From NCBI GenBank assembly GCA_026014875.1, contig JAOZHO010000027.1:62001-126000 (forward strand): 64,000 bases of DNA, written 5' to 3'. The position numbers and the translations under genes were made by a program. The notes beneath the pieces were generated by a model. That model had not been told where the DNA came from, made no database searches, and saw nothing but the letters and a program-made list of their open reading frames with translations. The DNA is from Candidatus Bathyarchaeota archaeon (lineage in GTDB: Archaea; Thermoproteota; Bathyarchaeia; TCS64). Position 1 is the first letter of the stretch. Each line of letters begins with the position of its first letter. Positions 24,537 to 33,388 of the stretch are shown piece by piece.

Positions 24537-25211
24537 ATGAACTACAAAGCATTGGCCACCGACGTCGACGGCACACTCACCAGCAAGGCCCACGGAATCT
24601 CCACGGGGGCGATCCAGGCCATCCGGGACCTCGAAGCCAGGGGAATCCCAGTCATCCTCGCATCGGCACGACCCTACCCGATCCTCAACATCCTCAGGGA
24701 GTACCTGGGGACCAGCGGGGCAATTGTCTGCGAGAACGGGGGCCACGTGGACTACGGCAGGGAGAGCAGGTTACTCGGGGACAACGAGGAGTGCCATGAG
24801 GTATACCGTCGGCTGAAGGAGGCTTACGGCGACAGGGTGCAGGAGGCCTGGACCAACAGATACAACATGGTGGACCTCGCGATGGAGCGGACCATCGAAA
24901 GGGAGAAGGTCCTCACAATCCTCTCCGAGTTCCCCAGGCTGAGACTCATCGACAGCGGCTTCTTCTACCACGTCCTCGCGAGAGACGTCGACAAGGGGAA
25001 GGGGCTCAGGGCGGCGGCGGAGATGATGGGCATCGAGTCCTCCGAGATCGTAGCAATCGGGGACAGCGAGGTGGATATGGAGCTCCTCCAGGAAGCAGGA
25101 TACGGAGTAGCCGTGGGGGACGCCAGCGACGAGCTCAAGGAAATCGCCGATCTAGTGACGGAAGAAGAAAACGGAGAAGGGTTCCGCGAGGCGGTAGAGA
25201 GGCTCTTCTGA
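24537..25211 (+). CDS. phosphoglycolate phosphatase, archaeal HAD type
   Basis: 224 residues. HAD motif I ATDVDGTLTSKAHGIS at the N-terminus, ILASARPYPILNIL (motif II), a Cof-type C2 cap, DKGKGLRAAAEMM (motif III Lys) and VAIGDSEVDMELLQEAG (motif IV). This matches the archaeal phosphoglycolate phosphatase/sucrose-phosphatase-like subfamily. A TAGGAGA ribosome-binding site sits eight bases before ATG 24537. It probably follows nth in one transcript (35-base gap). Confidence 0.85.
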   Translation: MNYKALATDVDGTLTSKAHGISTGAIQAIRDLEARGIPVILASARPYPILNILREYLGTSGAIVCENGGHVDYGRESRLLGDNEECHEVYRRLKEAYGDRVQEAWTNRYNMVDLAMERTIEREKVLTILSEFPRLRLIDSGFFYHVLARDVDKGKGLRAAAEMMGIESSEIVAIGDSEVDMELLQEAGYGVAVGDASDELKEIADLVTEEENGEGFREAVERLF

Positions 25212-25213
25212 CC

Positions 25214-26326
25214 TCAACCCTTTTTCGAGTGCTTGGCGACGGCTTCCGAGATCCTTCGGAGCCCCTCCATAGCGACTTCGTAGGCGGGCCAGCCGCCCAT
25301 GCCGCACTCGGGCCCAGCGTAGGGCACGTTCTCGGGACCGAACTTCTCGACGATGACGCCAAGCCTCTTGGCCATCAACTCGGCCTCCTCGATGAATATC
25401 ATCGGGTCGACTTTCTCGTGCCGTATCTCGGTCCAGACGTCGCCAACCTTCTGCTGGATCCCCCCCGTGACGCCCCCGGCTTTGAGGCGAGCCTCGATAA
25501 GATCGTCGAAGAGGGTCATCGCGATGCTCGCCTTGAGCCGCTTCCCGGTCTCCTCGAGGCGCCTCTTCGTCGAGTTGAGAGTGTATAAAGGGTCTCCAAC
25601 GTGAGACTCTGCCAGCTGGAGATTATCCACAGCCCAGAAGATATCGTTGGAGGTGTTGTGCAGGTGCATGCTCGTCTCCGCTCCCTTGGAGACCGTGGCT
25701 CGGCAGATCCCGTCCCAAGCCTTGATGAGGGTCTCTCGGGCGTCTGACCCGTAGTCTAGCAGCGGGTCGTTGAGGAAACCGAGGACCGGCTCGTCTATAC
25801 AGACAAGGGCCACTTCACCGTTCCTGCTGTCAAACAGGGACTGAGAAACGATGTCCGCGAGGGCCGCCCCCAGATCCTCGAACAGCCTCGCGTTCTTGGC
25901 AGGGAAAAACGATGCTAACGTGTAGGGCCCCGTCACGCATACCTTGAGGCGCACCCTGTCGAGCCCCGTCAGGTCCCGTATCTTCGAGGCGTTCTTCCTG
26001 ATCGCCTCGACCTCGGGGACAGTGGCGTTGGGCTTCGCCGAGGGGCTCTCGAGGGCCATGTAGCCGTCGGGGCCCTTCTCGATGCCCCTGATGAGCTCGA
26101 AGTACATCTCGTTCATGTCGCGGAACTGGGGGAAGTTGGGGACGTCGATCCCGGCATTCACCTTATCCACGAAACCCTCCACAACCTCTCGTTCGAAGAT
26201 CTCGGCGGCATCCGATCCGCCGACCAGGGAGAGGAACGACCCGGACTTCCGGGCCCCCTCCCAGATAACAGACTCCTCCACCCTGAGGGGGAGGCTGCCG
26301 ACGTCGTACGAGAGAACCATGGGCAC
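25214..26326 (-). CDS. cobalamin-independent methionine synthase-like (MetE C-terminal domain only)
   Basis: About 370 residues corresponding to the catalytic barrel of MetE without its N-terminal half. VCVTGPYTLASFF, CIDEPVLGFLNDP, SMHLHNTSNDIFWA (zinc-ligand His region) and the C-terminal PYAGPECGMGGWPAYEVAME (zinc-ligand Cys) are visible. Archaeal core MetE proteins take a methyl group from a methyl donor such as methylcobamide rather than from folate polyglutamate. It directly follows the MAT gene (start codon adjacent to the MAT stop), so methionine and SAM synthesis are coupled. The start is GTG 26326 or ATG 26320. Confidence 0.82.
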   Translation of the reverse strand: MPMVLSYDVGSLPLRVEESVIWEGARKSGSFLSLVGGSDAAEIFEREVVEGFVDKVNAGIDVPNFPQFRDMNEMYFELIRGIEKGPDGYMALESPSAKPNATVPEVEAIRKNASKIRDLTGLDRVRLKVCVTGPYTLASFFPAKNARLFEDLGAALADIVSQSLFDSRNGEVALVCIDEPVLGFLNDPLLDYGSDARETLIKAWDGICRATVSKGAETSMHLHNTSNDIFWAVDNLQLAESHVGDPLYTLNSTKRRLEETGKRLKASIAMTLFDDLIEARLKAGGVTGGIQQKVGDVWTEIRHEKVDPMIFIEEAELMAKRLGVIVEKFGPENVPYAGPECGMGGWPAYEVAMEGLRRISEAVAKHSKKG

Positions 26327-27532
26327 TCAGCAGACGTTTATCTTCCCCGTGGCGAGGTCGTTGCAGAACTGGTCGAGATGCTCGAACTCGTAGGCCATGA
26401 CCTCCTCGATGCCTGGGGTGACATCACCGACTGTGAACCCCTCTGCGGGGACCACCTGAGCCGAGCAGACCGCAGGCACGTCGATGGACTGGCCTATGGC
26501 GCTCACGAGCCAGATATAAACTTCCTTCACCCCGGCGACGTTATCCGATACCCTGTTCGCGATCCTGTAGCTCAGGAGGTTGTAGATCTTGCCGACGTGG
26601 CTCACCGGGTTCTTCCCGGCTGCGGCCTCGGAGGACATGGGCCTGTTAAGGGGTATGACCCCGATGACGTTGTTGCCCCTACCCACCTGCCCCGAGTCCC
26701 CCGTGTCGATTGAGCTTCCCAGCACCGTGAGGTGGAGGCCGTTGATGCCCCGGCCCTCCCGGTCAAGGACGTTCAACCCTACGTTCACCTCGTCAAAACC
26801 GTACTTGGAGTCGATGAAGCCGATGATCGAGTCGTAGATCTCGGATTTCTTCCGGAAATAGTCGGCCTCGCTCTCGATGAAACGGTCGACGAAAGCCATC
26901 GCGACGGTGAGGTTCAGGTCGTTGTCGTTCCTGAACCCCATGATCTTGATGTCCTCCCCAGACTCCGGGTTCTGTTTCTTGAACCCAGGGGTGTTGAGGT
27001 ATCCCTCGAGGTCCAGGATCAGGCGCTCCATCCTGCTCAGGGGTGCGAAGCCCACGGCTGCGGAGGTATCGTTCGCGCCGAGGTACTTTCCCTTCCTCTG
27101 GAAGATGTCTTGGAGGGAGTCCGCCCCGGGCTTGATGACGCTCTGGTGCTTCACGTGCTCGGGTTCTATGAATCGGAGATTCTCCTTGAACCATTTCTCC
27201 GTGCTTTCAATGGCGATCTCGTTGACGGGGACGTGCTCGCCCCCCGCATCGAATGTCGCCCGGTCCCCGTATACTATGAGGATCGGTTCCGTCATCTTCC
27301 CTCCTCCGAAGGCGACCTCGGAGCCCCCTGCACCGATCAACCCCTTGTCCAGGTTGTGGTGGAGGATGGTCCCGAACCGTTTCAGGTACTCCTTGGACAG
27401 CTCGATGGAGACCTGATTCATAACGGAGTCGCAGATCGTGTCGGGGTGGCCTAGACCCTTCCTCTCGCAGACCTCCATGGGCTTGTCGTCAAGGGCTAAC
27501 TGCTTGAGCTCTTTCACTAAAATATTATCCAT
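26327..27532 (-). CDS. mat: archaeal S-adenosylmethionine synthetase
   Basis: 401 residues, the archaeal (COG1812) class distinct from bacterial MetK. VCERKGLGHPDTICDSVMNQ at the N-terminus, HHNLDKGLIGAGGSEVAFGG, IVYGDRATFD, the mid-protein GANDTSAAVGFAPLSRMER, RNDNDLNLTVAMAFVDR, and TGDSGQVGRGNNVIGVIPLNR are all family signatures. It makes SAM from methionine and ATP. First gene of the two-gene operon; the 270 bases upstream (27533-27805) hold only promoter-like AT-rich sequence. Confidence 0.95.
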   Translation of the reverse strand: MDNILVKELKQLALDDKPMEVCERKGLGHPDTICDSVMNQVSIELSKEYLKRFGTILHHNLDKGLIGAGGSEVAFGGGKMTEPILIVYGDRATFDAGGEHVPVNEIAIESTEKWFKENLRFIEPEHVKHQSVIKPGADSLQDIFQRKGKYLGANDTSAAVGFAPLSRMERLILDLEGYLNTPGFKKQNPESGEDIKIMGFRNDNDLNLTVAMAFVDRFIESEADYFRKKSEIYDSIIGFIDSKYGFDEVNVGLNVLDREGRGINGLHLTVLGSSIDTGDSGQVGRGNNVIGVIPLNRPMSSEAAAGKNPVSHVGKIYNLLSYRIANRVSDNVAGVKEVYIWLVSAIGQSIDVPAVCSAQVVPAEGFTVGDVTPGIEEVMAYEFEHLDQFCNDLATGKINVC

Positions 27533-27805
27533 ATACGCATACCTACCGAAAACGATTATTCCTTAGGGAATCATTGACATAGAGAGTGTGTCCTTTTAAA
27601 CTTATGCCTGCAAGGGATTATATGAAAAACGTAAGATGTACTAACGAATATTCGTAAAGGAATAATGTATTCTTGGATACTTTTTTCTCAACATATAGGT
27701 TACACCAGATCATAGGGAGCATTGATCCGCGCATTTTTTCATCCAAAACAATTATCTGGACAGAGCCCATCATTCACACTGATCCTGACCAAGGTTAGCT
27801 TAACG

Positions 27806-28741
27806 ATGGACGAGGAATTCATCCTATGCAGCAAATGCGGAAAGCAGATCCCCAAATACCAGTTCTGCATCTACTGCGGCTACAACCTCCTCAAGGACAG
27901 GGGGAGAATCCTCCAGGCCAGTGAGAAGGAGCATCCAACATTCGAACCTCCCGAGCCCACAACAAGCTTTGCACCCGAGGACACTAATTTTTCCCGACCC
28001 CTCGCGGAAGGCATCATGCCTCCCTTTCCGATGGCCCCTATCATGGAACCCTCCAGCCATACCCCGTACACTCAGGCGAGGAGAGAGCTTCTGAAGTACC
28101 AGATCTGGAGGGTCAAACTCTGCGGCATCTTCAGCGAGCAGGGAATGCCGACCAGGGTGTTCACCAACATCTGGGAGGGCTACGGGGACGAGGTCGCGAG
28201 ACTCCAGAGTAAGATAGATGAAAGTCTGAGAGCACGCAAGACCGGCTACGAAGATAAGAAGGCCGAGCTGGAGAACGCCAAGCTCAAGTTAGACGAGCTC
28301 AGAGTGAGGGTGGCCATCGGGGAGATCTCTGAGAGCGACCTGTTGATCAGGACCCCCAGCATCCGGGCCGACGTCGAAAGCCTGGAACGCGAGGTCTCAC
28401 GCCTCGAGGAGCAACTGAAGGGAGAGGAGGCCATACACGTGGGCGGGTCACCGAGGGAGATGTTTGAACATGAACAGTCGGCGAGGGCATTCGTCTCCAA
28501 GATCGATGACCTCGTCGCCGAGGGCAAACTCAGCATGGAACTCGGAAAAAAATTGGGATCTGAGATGGATGAGATCCGAGAATATTTCTCATCCATGGTG
28601 GGGGACCAAGGCGAACAGGATCTCAGGAACGAGCTCGACACCCTCGAAGTCAGGTACAAGGTGGGGGAGATCACACTGGCCGAGTACGAGTCCCTGAAGC
28701 GGGAAATTGTCGCCAAGCTCGAGCGTCATTGGGCGAATTAA
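27806..28741 (+). CDS. zinc-ribbon and coiled-coil protein with SHOCT-like tail
   Basis: 311 residues from ATG 27806 (MDEEFILCSKCGKQIPKYQF). The N-terminal zinc ribbon is C-x2-C-x9-C-x2-C (CSKCGKQIPKYQFCIYCG). A Pro-rich linker follows, then ~130 residues of coiled coil (KAELENAKLKLDELRVRV; LEREVSRLEEQLK). The C-terminal LDTLEVRYKVGEITLAEYES with REIVAKLERHW resembles SHOCT oligomerisation modules. There are no transmembrane segments. Two membrane genes follow, the second with related zinc ribbons, suggesting a scaffold with membrane partners. Function unknown. Confidence 0.7.
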   Translation: MDEEFILCSKCGKQIPKYQFCIYCGYNLLKDRGRILQASEKEHPTFEPPEPTTSFAPEDTNFSRPLAEGIMPPFPMAPIMEPSSHTPYTQARRELLKYQIWRVKLCGIFSEQGMPTRVFTNIWEGYGDEVARLQSKIDESLRARKTGYEDKKAELENAKLKLDELRVRVAIGEISESDLLIRTPSIRADVESLEREVSRLEEQLKGEEAIHVGGSPREMFEHEQSARAFVSKIDDLVAEGKLSMELGKKLGSEMDEIREYFSSMVGDQGEQDLRNELDTLEVRYKVGEITLAEYESLKREIVAKLERHWAN

Positions 28742-28822
28742 GGCGCTACTTGTTCTCTCTGAGTCACATCCAGTTAGGCAATACTAAAATATCCTAGAGC
28801 CTATTTTCACGAGGGTTATAAA

Positions 28823-29128
28823 ATGAATGACAAGTCCCTCGGCAGCCTGATCGTGGGGGTAAGCGTCGTCATGATGGTTGGCTACTTCGTCTGGGCATTC
28901 GCACCCTTACTGGGGCCGGCCGTGACGAGCGTGATATCTCCAGAGATGAGCGAATGGGCCTACCGCCTGCCGGTGATCCTCGCGGTCTACATGATGCTGC
29001 TGATCGTCGCCTGGATAGGGTACACGATGGCGACGACGCCTCCGCCGATACCGCTCGAGAGCCCGCTGGAGATCGAGAGAGAGGAGTACGACAGCACCAA
29101 AACTGGGAAAGAAGACCCATCGAGCTGA
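28823..29128 (+). CDS. small two-helix membrane protein
   Basis: 101 residues with transmembrane segments at ~8-27 (SLIVGVSVVMMVGYFVWAF) and ~47-68 (LPVILAVYMMLLIVAWIGYT), then a charged soluble tail (ESPLEIEREEYDSTKT). The short N-terminus suggests tail and N-terminus on the same side. TATA-like CAATACTAAAATATC lies upstream near 28780. No family recognised. 29129-29333 downstream has no convincing gene, only AT-rich promoter-like sequence. Confidence 0.6.
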   Translation: MNDKSLGSLIVGVSVVMMVGYFVWAFAPLLGPAVTSVISPEMSEWAYRLPVILAVYMMLLIVAWIGYTMATTPPPIPLESPLEIEREEYDSTKTGKEDPSS

Positions 29129-29333
29129 TGATGCCGAGCTTTTTAAATATAACACGAAATCCTGCGACATTGCATATTCCTATAATCTTTTTGGGTTCTT
29201 CCTTCAGAATTTAGCAATAATAGTTAAAGAGAGTCAATCTTGTGGGTTCTCAAACACGTAATTGTAGCCTTTCTTCATCTGTTTAGTTGTTGAAACAAGG
29301 AAAATCAGGAGGGGTAATGGTAACAGCGGAGGA

Positions 29334-30083
29334 ATGGGTAGACATCCCCAGACCTTATTGGATATGTTGAACATGGTGGCGGTGACACGCTTCGACCTGG
29401 AATCGACGGGAGTCTGGTCTTTCCCGTTCACATTCCTCGTCTTGCTCCTCATAGTGGCCGCCGCCGATGTGCTCTTCTCATTTATTCCCTTTGAGATTGG
29501 GAGCGGCGGATGGCTCTGGGCCATCTCCACCACGGCCACAGCAGTTATCGCAAGCTACGTCGCGGAGAGGCTATCCATGGACCGGAGGAAAGCCCTCATC
29601 TCCATGGTCCTTGCGGCCGCTTTCTCGATCCTCTTCTACAGGGACCTCTCGGCCCTGGTTCAGAGAACCCCAGTGCAGGAGATGACAATGGCCGCCTCCA
29701 ACCCGTTCATCGGGATGGCGGTCTACACCTCGGCCATCACGGTGGTGCCCAGCGCTCTAGTAGGCGTGATTCTAGGGGGCGTGATCAGCTCCTTCCACTT
29801 CTCGGAGAAGAAGTTCAAACCACAATTCGATTTCCCCTCCACGACAGCAGTAAAAGAAGAGATCATAGGTCACGAACTGGCATGCGTCTCATGCGGGAGG
29901 TCGCTGCCCTTCGATTCCAAGTTCTGCCCCTTCTGCGGTAGGGAGCCCGAGCATCGTTCCCTGCCCGCACCGAAGTTCTGCAGATTCTGCGGGGCACATC
30001 TCAAATATAGGGGGATGTTCTGCCCCGAGTGCGGCGACGAGATCGAGATGATCTCGAAGCCCCACATCTTCTACGCTAATTAG
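29334..30083 (+). CDS. membrane protein with two C-terminal zinc ribbons
   Basis: 249 residues. Four or five hydrophobic helices span residues ~28-160 (FPFTFLVLLLIVAAADVLFS; WLWAISTTATAVIASYVAE; VPSALVGVILGGVISSF). Two zinc ribbons follow: CVSCGRSLPFDSKFCPFCGR and CRFCGAHLKYRGMFCPECGD, both C-x2-C-x9-C-x2-C. Such proteins are common but uncharacterised in archaea; cytoplasmic ribbons may bind protein or nucleic acid. GGAGG lies right before the ATG, so a start a few codons later (ML at 29364) is possible. Convergent with the Trm5-like gene, overlapping by four bases. Confidence 0.65.
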   Translation: MGRHPQTLLDMLNMVAVTRFDLESTGVWSFPFTFLVLLLIVAAADVLFSFIPFEIGSGGWLWAISTTATAVIASYVAERLSMDRRKALISMVLAAAFSILFYRDLSALVQRTPVQEMTMAASNPFIGMAVYTSAITVVPSALVGVILGGVISSFHFSEKKFKPQFDFPSTTAVKEEIIGHELACVSCGRSLPFDSKFCPFCGREPEHRSLPAPKFCRFCGAHLKYRGMFCPECGDEIEMISKPHIFYAN

Positions 30084-30940
30084 GCGCTCCGGATTTTTGA
30101 GAGTCTCGCGTCCACCCTCACCTTCCAAGTCCCCGGGCTGTACTGAGAAACCCGGATGTGACCTAGGAACTCCGCAGACCGTCCGTAGTCAGCCGCCGCC
30201 TCTGCAATTAGTTTCTCTGCCTCCGAGAATGCATCTTCCTGGGGGGCCCAATGATAGAGGTGGACCACTCCCCCGTCTTTCAGGAGAGGAACGGCAACAT
30301 CCAGAAACTTGTAGGCTCCCCGGGGGAGGGGCATCATGATCCTGTCGTAGGTCTTTCCTAGTCCGGGGCAGACCTCCCTGACGTCGCCCTCGATGGCTTG
30401 GACCCTGTCGGATACTCTGTTGAGGTGGATGTTCTCGATGCAGTAGTTGTGGGCTGCGGGGTTTAGCTCCACGGCGGTCACACTGACCGTGGGGCGCCCC
30501 TTGGCAATGCGGATCGGTAGGGGGCCGACGCCGCTGAACATCACCAGTATCTCATCGCCGTCGTTCACGGCCTCCGTCAGCCGATCCCTCTCCCGGCTCT
30601 CCCGGGGGGAAAAATAGACCGTTCCGGGGTCGAGCCTGAAGACGCACCCCGACTCCCTGTGGAGGACCTCGGTATCCGGGTCACCAGCGATGAACCTGAG
30701 CTCCCTGATCCTATAGTCACCTGTCCTGGCGGATTCCTTGGCGAGGACGCTGGAGACGTTCCTGTTCACCCTCATGAGGGCCTCGGCGACCTCCCGCTCC
30801 ACGTCCCTCAGCTCATCGGGAATCTCAACCACGGCTACGGCCTTCTGCTTGGAGCCGTAGATGTCGAAGGACTTGGTAACCAAGTTGACCTTGTCGGGGG
30901 GGAGTATCGTCCTCAGCTCCGCTCTGAGATCTGGGCTCAT
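30080..30940 (-). CDS. Trm5/Taw2-family tRNA methyltransferase
   Basis: 286 residues. DIYGSKQKAVAVVEIPDELR, HRESGCVFRLDPGTVYFSPR, ERDRLTEAVNDGDEILVMFSGVGPLPI (SAM motif I), VTAVELNPAAHNYCIENIHLN and MMPLPRGAYKFLDVAVPLL match the Met-10+ family. Trm5 makes m1G37 in tRNA; Taw2 works in wyosine synthesis. The Trm5 NPPY-like element appears as PLPR, which leans toward Taw2 or a Trm5 variant. The extra N-terminal D1 domain of Trm5b is absent. I leave the two possibilities open. Confidence 0.8.
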   Translation of the reverse strand: MSPDLRAELRTILPPDKVNLVTKSFDIYGSKQKAVAVVEIPDELRDVEREVAEALMRVNRNVSSVLAKESARTGDYRIRELRFIAGDPDTEVLHRESGCVFRLDPGTVYFSPRESRERDRLTEAVNDGDEILVMFSGVGPLPIRIAKGRPTVSVTAVELNPAAHNYCIENIHLNRVSDRVQAIEGDVREVCPGLGKTYDRIMMPLPRGAYKFLDVAVPLLKDGGVVHLYHWAPQEDAFSEAEKLIAEAAADYGRSAEFLGHIRVSQYSPGTWKVRVDARLSKIRSA

Positions 30941-30996
30941 CTCGGGGATAGAGTGACAGCAGGGGTCTTATTTATCCAGTGGTTCCGTCGTTCGGA

Positions 30997-31287
30997 CTAG
31001 AAGATGGTCCTCTCACCGGTTTTGCGCGCCAGCTTGCCCCTCACCTTGATCTCGTCCTGGAACAGGTCGTCGGGGTCATAGTCCTCCCGGGTCCTCCGCT
31101 TTATGGTCTTTCCGCAGACGCCGTTTTCGAGGAGCTGACGTTGGAAACAGGTGGCGTAGTTGCATCCCTTGGGGTTGCACTCTTCGCCGGTCCATTCGCA
31201 CCAGGCTTCTCCGTCCCTGATGATCAGGGAGCGTTTGGTGCACTTGAAGTCGCGACAGTCTGGAAAACACTGTTTTACTCCTGACAA
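30997..31287 (-). CDS. small eight-cysteine protein
   Basis: 96 residues with eight Cys in the first 58: CFPDCRDFKCTKRS, then WCEWTGEECNPKGCNYATCF and VCGKTIKRR. Spacing C-x3-C-x4-C in the first cluster suggests an iron-sulfur or zinc site. A basic Arg/Lys-rich segment (GKTIKRRTREDYDPDDLF) follows. No homologue is recognised. It lies 56 bases from the Trm5/Taw2-like gene on the same strand and could be a partner, since wyosine formation involves Fe-S chemistry; this is speculative. Confidence 0.6.
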   Translation of the reverse strand: MSGVKQCFPDCRDFKCTKRSLIIRDGEAWCEWTGEECNPKGCNYATCFQRQLLENGVCGKTIKRRTREDYDPDDLFQDEIKVRGKLARKTGERTIF

Positions 31288-31429
31288 AATAAATTACCTC
31301 GTCGCAGTGGGAGAGTATAAGCGCTATTTTCAGTATTAAGATAGCATTTAAACTTTATTCATATCCGGACCAGTATCTACTCTTCATAAATAGAAATGCA
31401 GATAACGTGGAGATAGGAGGTCGAAACAC

Positions 31430-32449
31430 GTGGTGAAAGTCGCGGTCAGCGGAATACCCCGGGGCTACCAGATGCCCCGGGAGGACGGCAACTGGCTCCA
31501 AGAGAAGCACAGGCGACAGATCATGGCGGTCTCCCCTGATGTGGAGTTGGTCGAGACGCCTCAGGGGGAGGTGCACAGGGTCGATGGGATGGTTGAGGGT
31601 GTCGAGGTCCTCCTCGCCGAGGGGGGTAACACGATCCACTACGGAGAGGAGCTGGACCGGGAGGACTATCTCAAGTTCTTCACCCCGAGCCTGAGGTGGG
31701 TCCAGCTCTGCAGCACGGGGTTCGGCGACAACATCACCCCGGAGATCATCAGCGGGGAAGTTGTGCTCACCAACGCCCCCGGGATCCATACAATACCAAT
31801 CGCGGAGAGCGTAATTGCTGCGATGCTCGACCACGCGAAGAGGCTGAAGCAGAGACGGATAGACCAGGGCGATCACGCGTGGGGAAACGTCAAGCTCAGT
31901 GAGCTCTACGGGAGCACGGTCCTGCTGCTGGGGCTCGGGAACATCGGGAGGCGGGTCGCCATGCTGTGCAAGTCGTTCGAGATGAGGGTCATCGGCACCA
32001 AGAGGCGCGTCGAGGAGGTGGAGAACGTGGACCTCGTTTTCCCCCCTGACGAATTGAAGCGATACCTCCGGGAGGCCGACTATGTCGTCATCGCTGCGCC
32101 CCTCACCCCCCTCACGGAGAACATGATAGGCCCTGAGGAGTTCGAGGCGATGAAGGAGTCAGCCTACCTGATCAACGTGGGGAGGGGGAGGATCGTGGAT
32201 GAGGCCGCGATGGTCGAGGCACTTGGAGCGGGGAGCATCGGGGGAGCGTATCTCGACTGCCACGTGGAGGAGCCCCTGCCCTCGGATCACCCGCTCTGGG
32301 GTATGGAGAATGTCCTCGTGATTCCTCACGACAGCCACTCCTCGCCCTTCATAGGGGACCGGATTGTGGACATCTTCTGCGAGAACCTCCGCCGATACAT
32401 AAAGGGAGACCCGCTCCTCCACGTCTGCGACCCCGCCCGGGGCTACTGA
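31430..32449 (+). CDS. D-2-hydroxyacid dehydrogenase family protein
   Basis: 339 residues. NAD-binding GLGNIGRRVAMLCKSFEM (G-x-G-x2-G) with an Arg/Lys-rich following strand (GTKRRVEEVE), which hints at NADPH preference. LINVGRGRIVDEAAMVEAL is the signature region; catalytic Arg is in VGRGR, Glu in the following helix and His in VIPHDSHSSPF. N-terminal half is the catalytic domain. The substrate (glyoxylate, hydroxypyruvate or phosphoglycerate-type) cannot be told. The start is GTG 31430 after GGAGG; upstream TATA-like sequence at ~31340. Confidence 0.85.
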   Translation: MVKVAVSGIPRGYQMPREDGNWLQEKHRRQIMAVSPDVELVETPQGEVHRVDGMVEGVEVLLAEGGNTIHYGEELDREDYLKFFTPSLRWVQLCSTGFGDNITPEIISGEVVLTNAPGIHTIPIAESVIAAMLDHAKRLKQRRIDQGDHAWGNVKLSELYGSTVLLLGLGNIGRRVAMLCKSFEMRVIGTKRRVEEVENVDLVFPPDELKRYLREADYVVIAAPLTPLTENMIGPEEFEAMKESAYLINVGRGRIVDEAAMVEALGAGSIGGAYLDCHVEEPLPSDHPLWGMENVLVIPHDSHSSPFIGDRIVDIFCENLRRYIKGDPLLHVCDPARGY

Positions 32450-32503
32450 CCAGAGACCAAGGGTTTCATATATTTCGTCCTCAGTAACCCGATTGATCGC
32501 ACC

Positions 32504-32758
32504 GTGTCGGACATCAGGGTCGAGGACGCAGGGGGGGCCCAGGCTTCAGCTAAACGATTTTTGGCTGCCCAGTTCGGAGCCAACAAGGTGAAGGAGGTGA
32601 GCTTCTCCAAGGCCTGGTACTCAACGGGGGCTCAGAGGGACGTCTGGGAGGTGGAGGGGGACGTCGTGGTGAAGACGGGCTGGTTCAGCAAGGAGACGGT
32701 CCACTTCAGGTTCCAGGTGGACCCCACCTCGGGGAAGGTCATCGCCTTCGAGATCTGA
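32504..32758 (+). CDS. PepSY-like small protein
   Basis: 84 residues from GTG 32504. DAGGAQASAKRFLAAQFGA, RDVWEVEGDVVVKTGWFSK and VHFRFQVDPTSGKVIAFEI give the helix plus antiparallel-strand pattern of PepSY/YkwD-like modules (VDPxxGKVIxFEI is the PepSY hallmark). No signal peptide, so it is probably cytoplasmic. A CATATATTT TATA box at ~32468 leaves a leader of only a few bases. Role unknown. Confidence 0.65.
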   Translation: MSDIRVEDAGGAQASAKRFLAAQFGANKVKEVSFSKAWYSTGAQRDVWEVEGDVVVKTGWFSKETVHFRFQVDPTSGKVIAFEI

Positions 32759-32776
32759 CCTGAAAAGGACTGGAAG

Positions 32777-33388
32777 CTAGCTCTTCTCCAGCAACACCCG
32801 GTAATGCTCCTGGACCTCGTTAATCCTGCCACAGGTGAACCTCCCCTCGGGGCAATATCCCAGCTGGCAGCAGTAGGGGCCGGTCTCCTTGAAGAGGCCG
32901 GGGGCCACGGCTACGACCTTGAGGAGCATCTCGTCCGCCAGGTCCTTTATCTCCCACTGGGCCCGTTCACAGCATCGTAGCCCGAAAAAGTGGTTGAGAG
33001 ATCCGCCGTCCATTGTCATGAGCAGACTGGTCGGGGCGGCATTTGGCAGGACGAACCGGGCGTCCTCCTTGGGGACGCCGGATTCCACCAGTTTCCTGTA
33101 CGCTTCACCGGAGGCCTCCACGAGACCCTTGAATGTCTCAGATCCGTCTCCAATGGATCCGGGGGTGACGACCCTTTCGCTGAGCCTCTTCCCCGTGATG
33201 TATCTCTGGCTCTGCTGGGAGTAGGATGCCACCCGGTGCCGGACGAGTTGGTGGCTGCAGGCCCGGCTTATCCCCTCGATGGCGAATGTGAAAGCCGTGT
33301 GGGGAAGGAGGTCGTTATCCGTGAGGCCATCATTGGAGATGTTCTTTAACCCTTCAACGGGTGTGTGGCTCAGGAGCTCGACTCTCAT
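32777..33388 (-). CDS. thyX: ThyX-family flavin-dependent thymidylate synthase, catalytic-motif subunit
   Basis: 203 residues. EGISRACSHQLVRHRVASYS with QQSQRY carries the ThyX motif RHR-x7-S; the C-terminal FGLRCCERAQWEIKDLADEM and GYCPEGRFTCGR follow the ThyX form common in archaea. The N-terminal section that normally has H-x-S-x-x-E-H (FAD site) is shortened to DNDLLPHTAFTF, so H, S and E are lost. The upstream gene (overlap ATGA) has that motif but lacks RHR. The pair may form one heteromeric enzyme converting dUMP to dTMP. ATG 33388 is the overlap start. Confidence 0.82.
   Translation of the reverse strand: MRVELLSHTPVEGLKNISNDGLTDNDLLPHTAFTFAIEGISRACSHQLVRHRVASYSQQSQRYITGKRLSERVVTPGSIGDGSETFKGLVEASGEAYRKLVESGVPKEDARFVLPNAAPTSLLMTMDGGSLNHFFGLRCCERAQWEIKDLADEMLLKVVAVAPGLFKETGPYCCQLGYCPEGRFTCGRINEVQEHYRVLLEKS

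Noticed and set aside
26732..27454. 240-codon plus-strand frame opposite mat
   Set aside because: Shadow of the S-adenosylmethionine synthetase gene, no start signal and biased composition.
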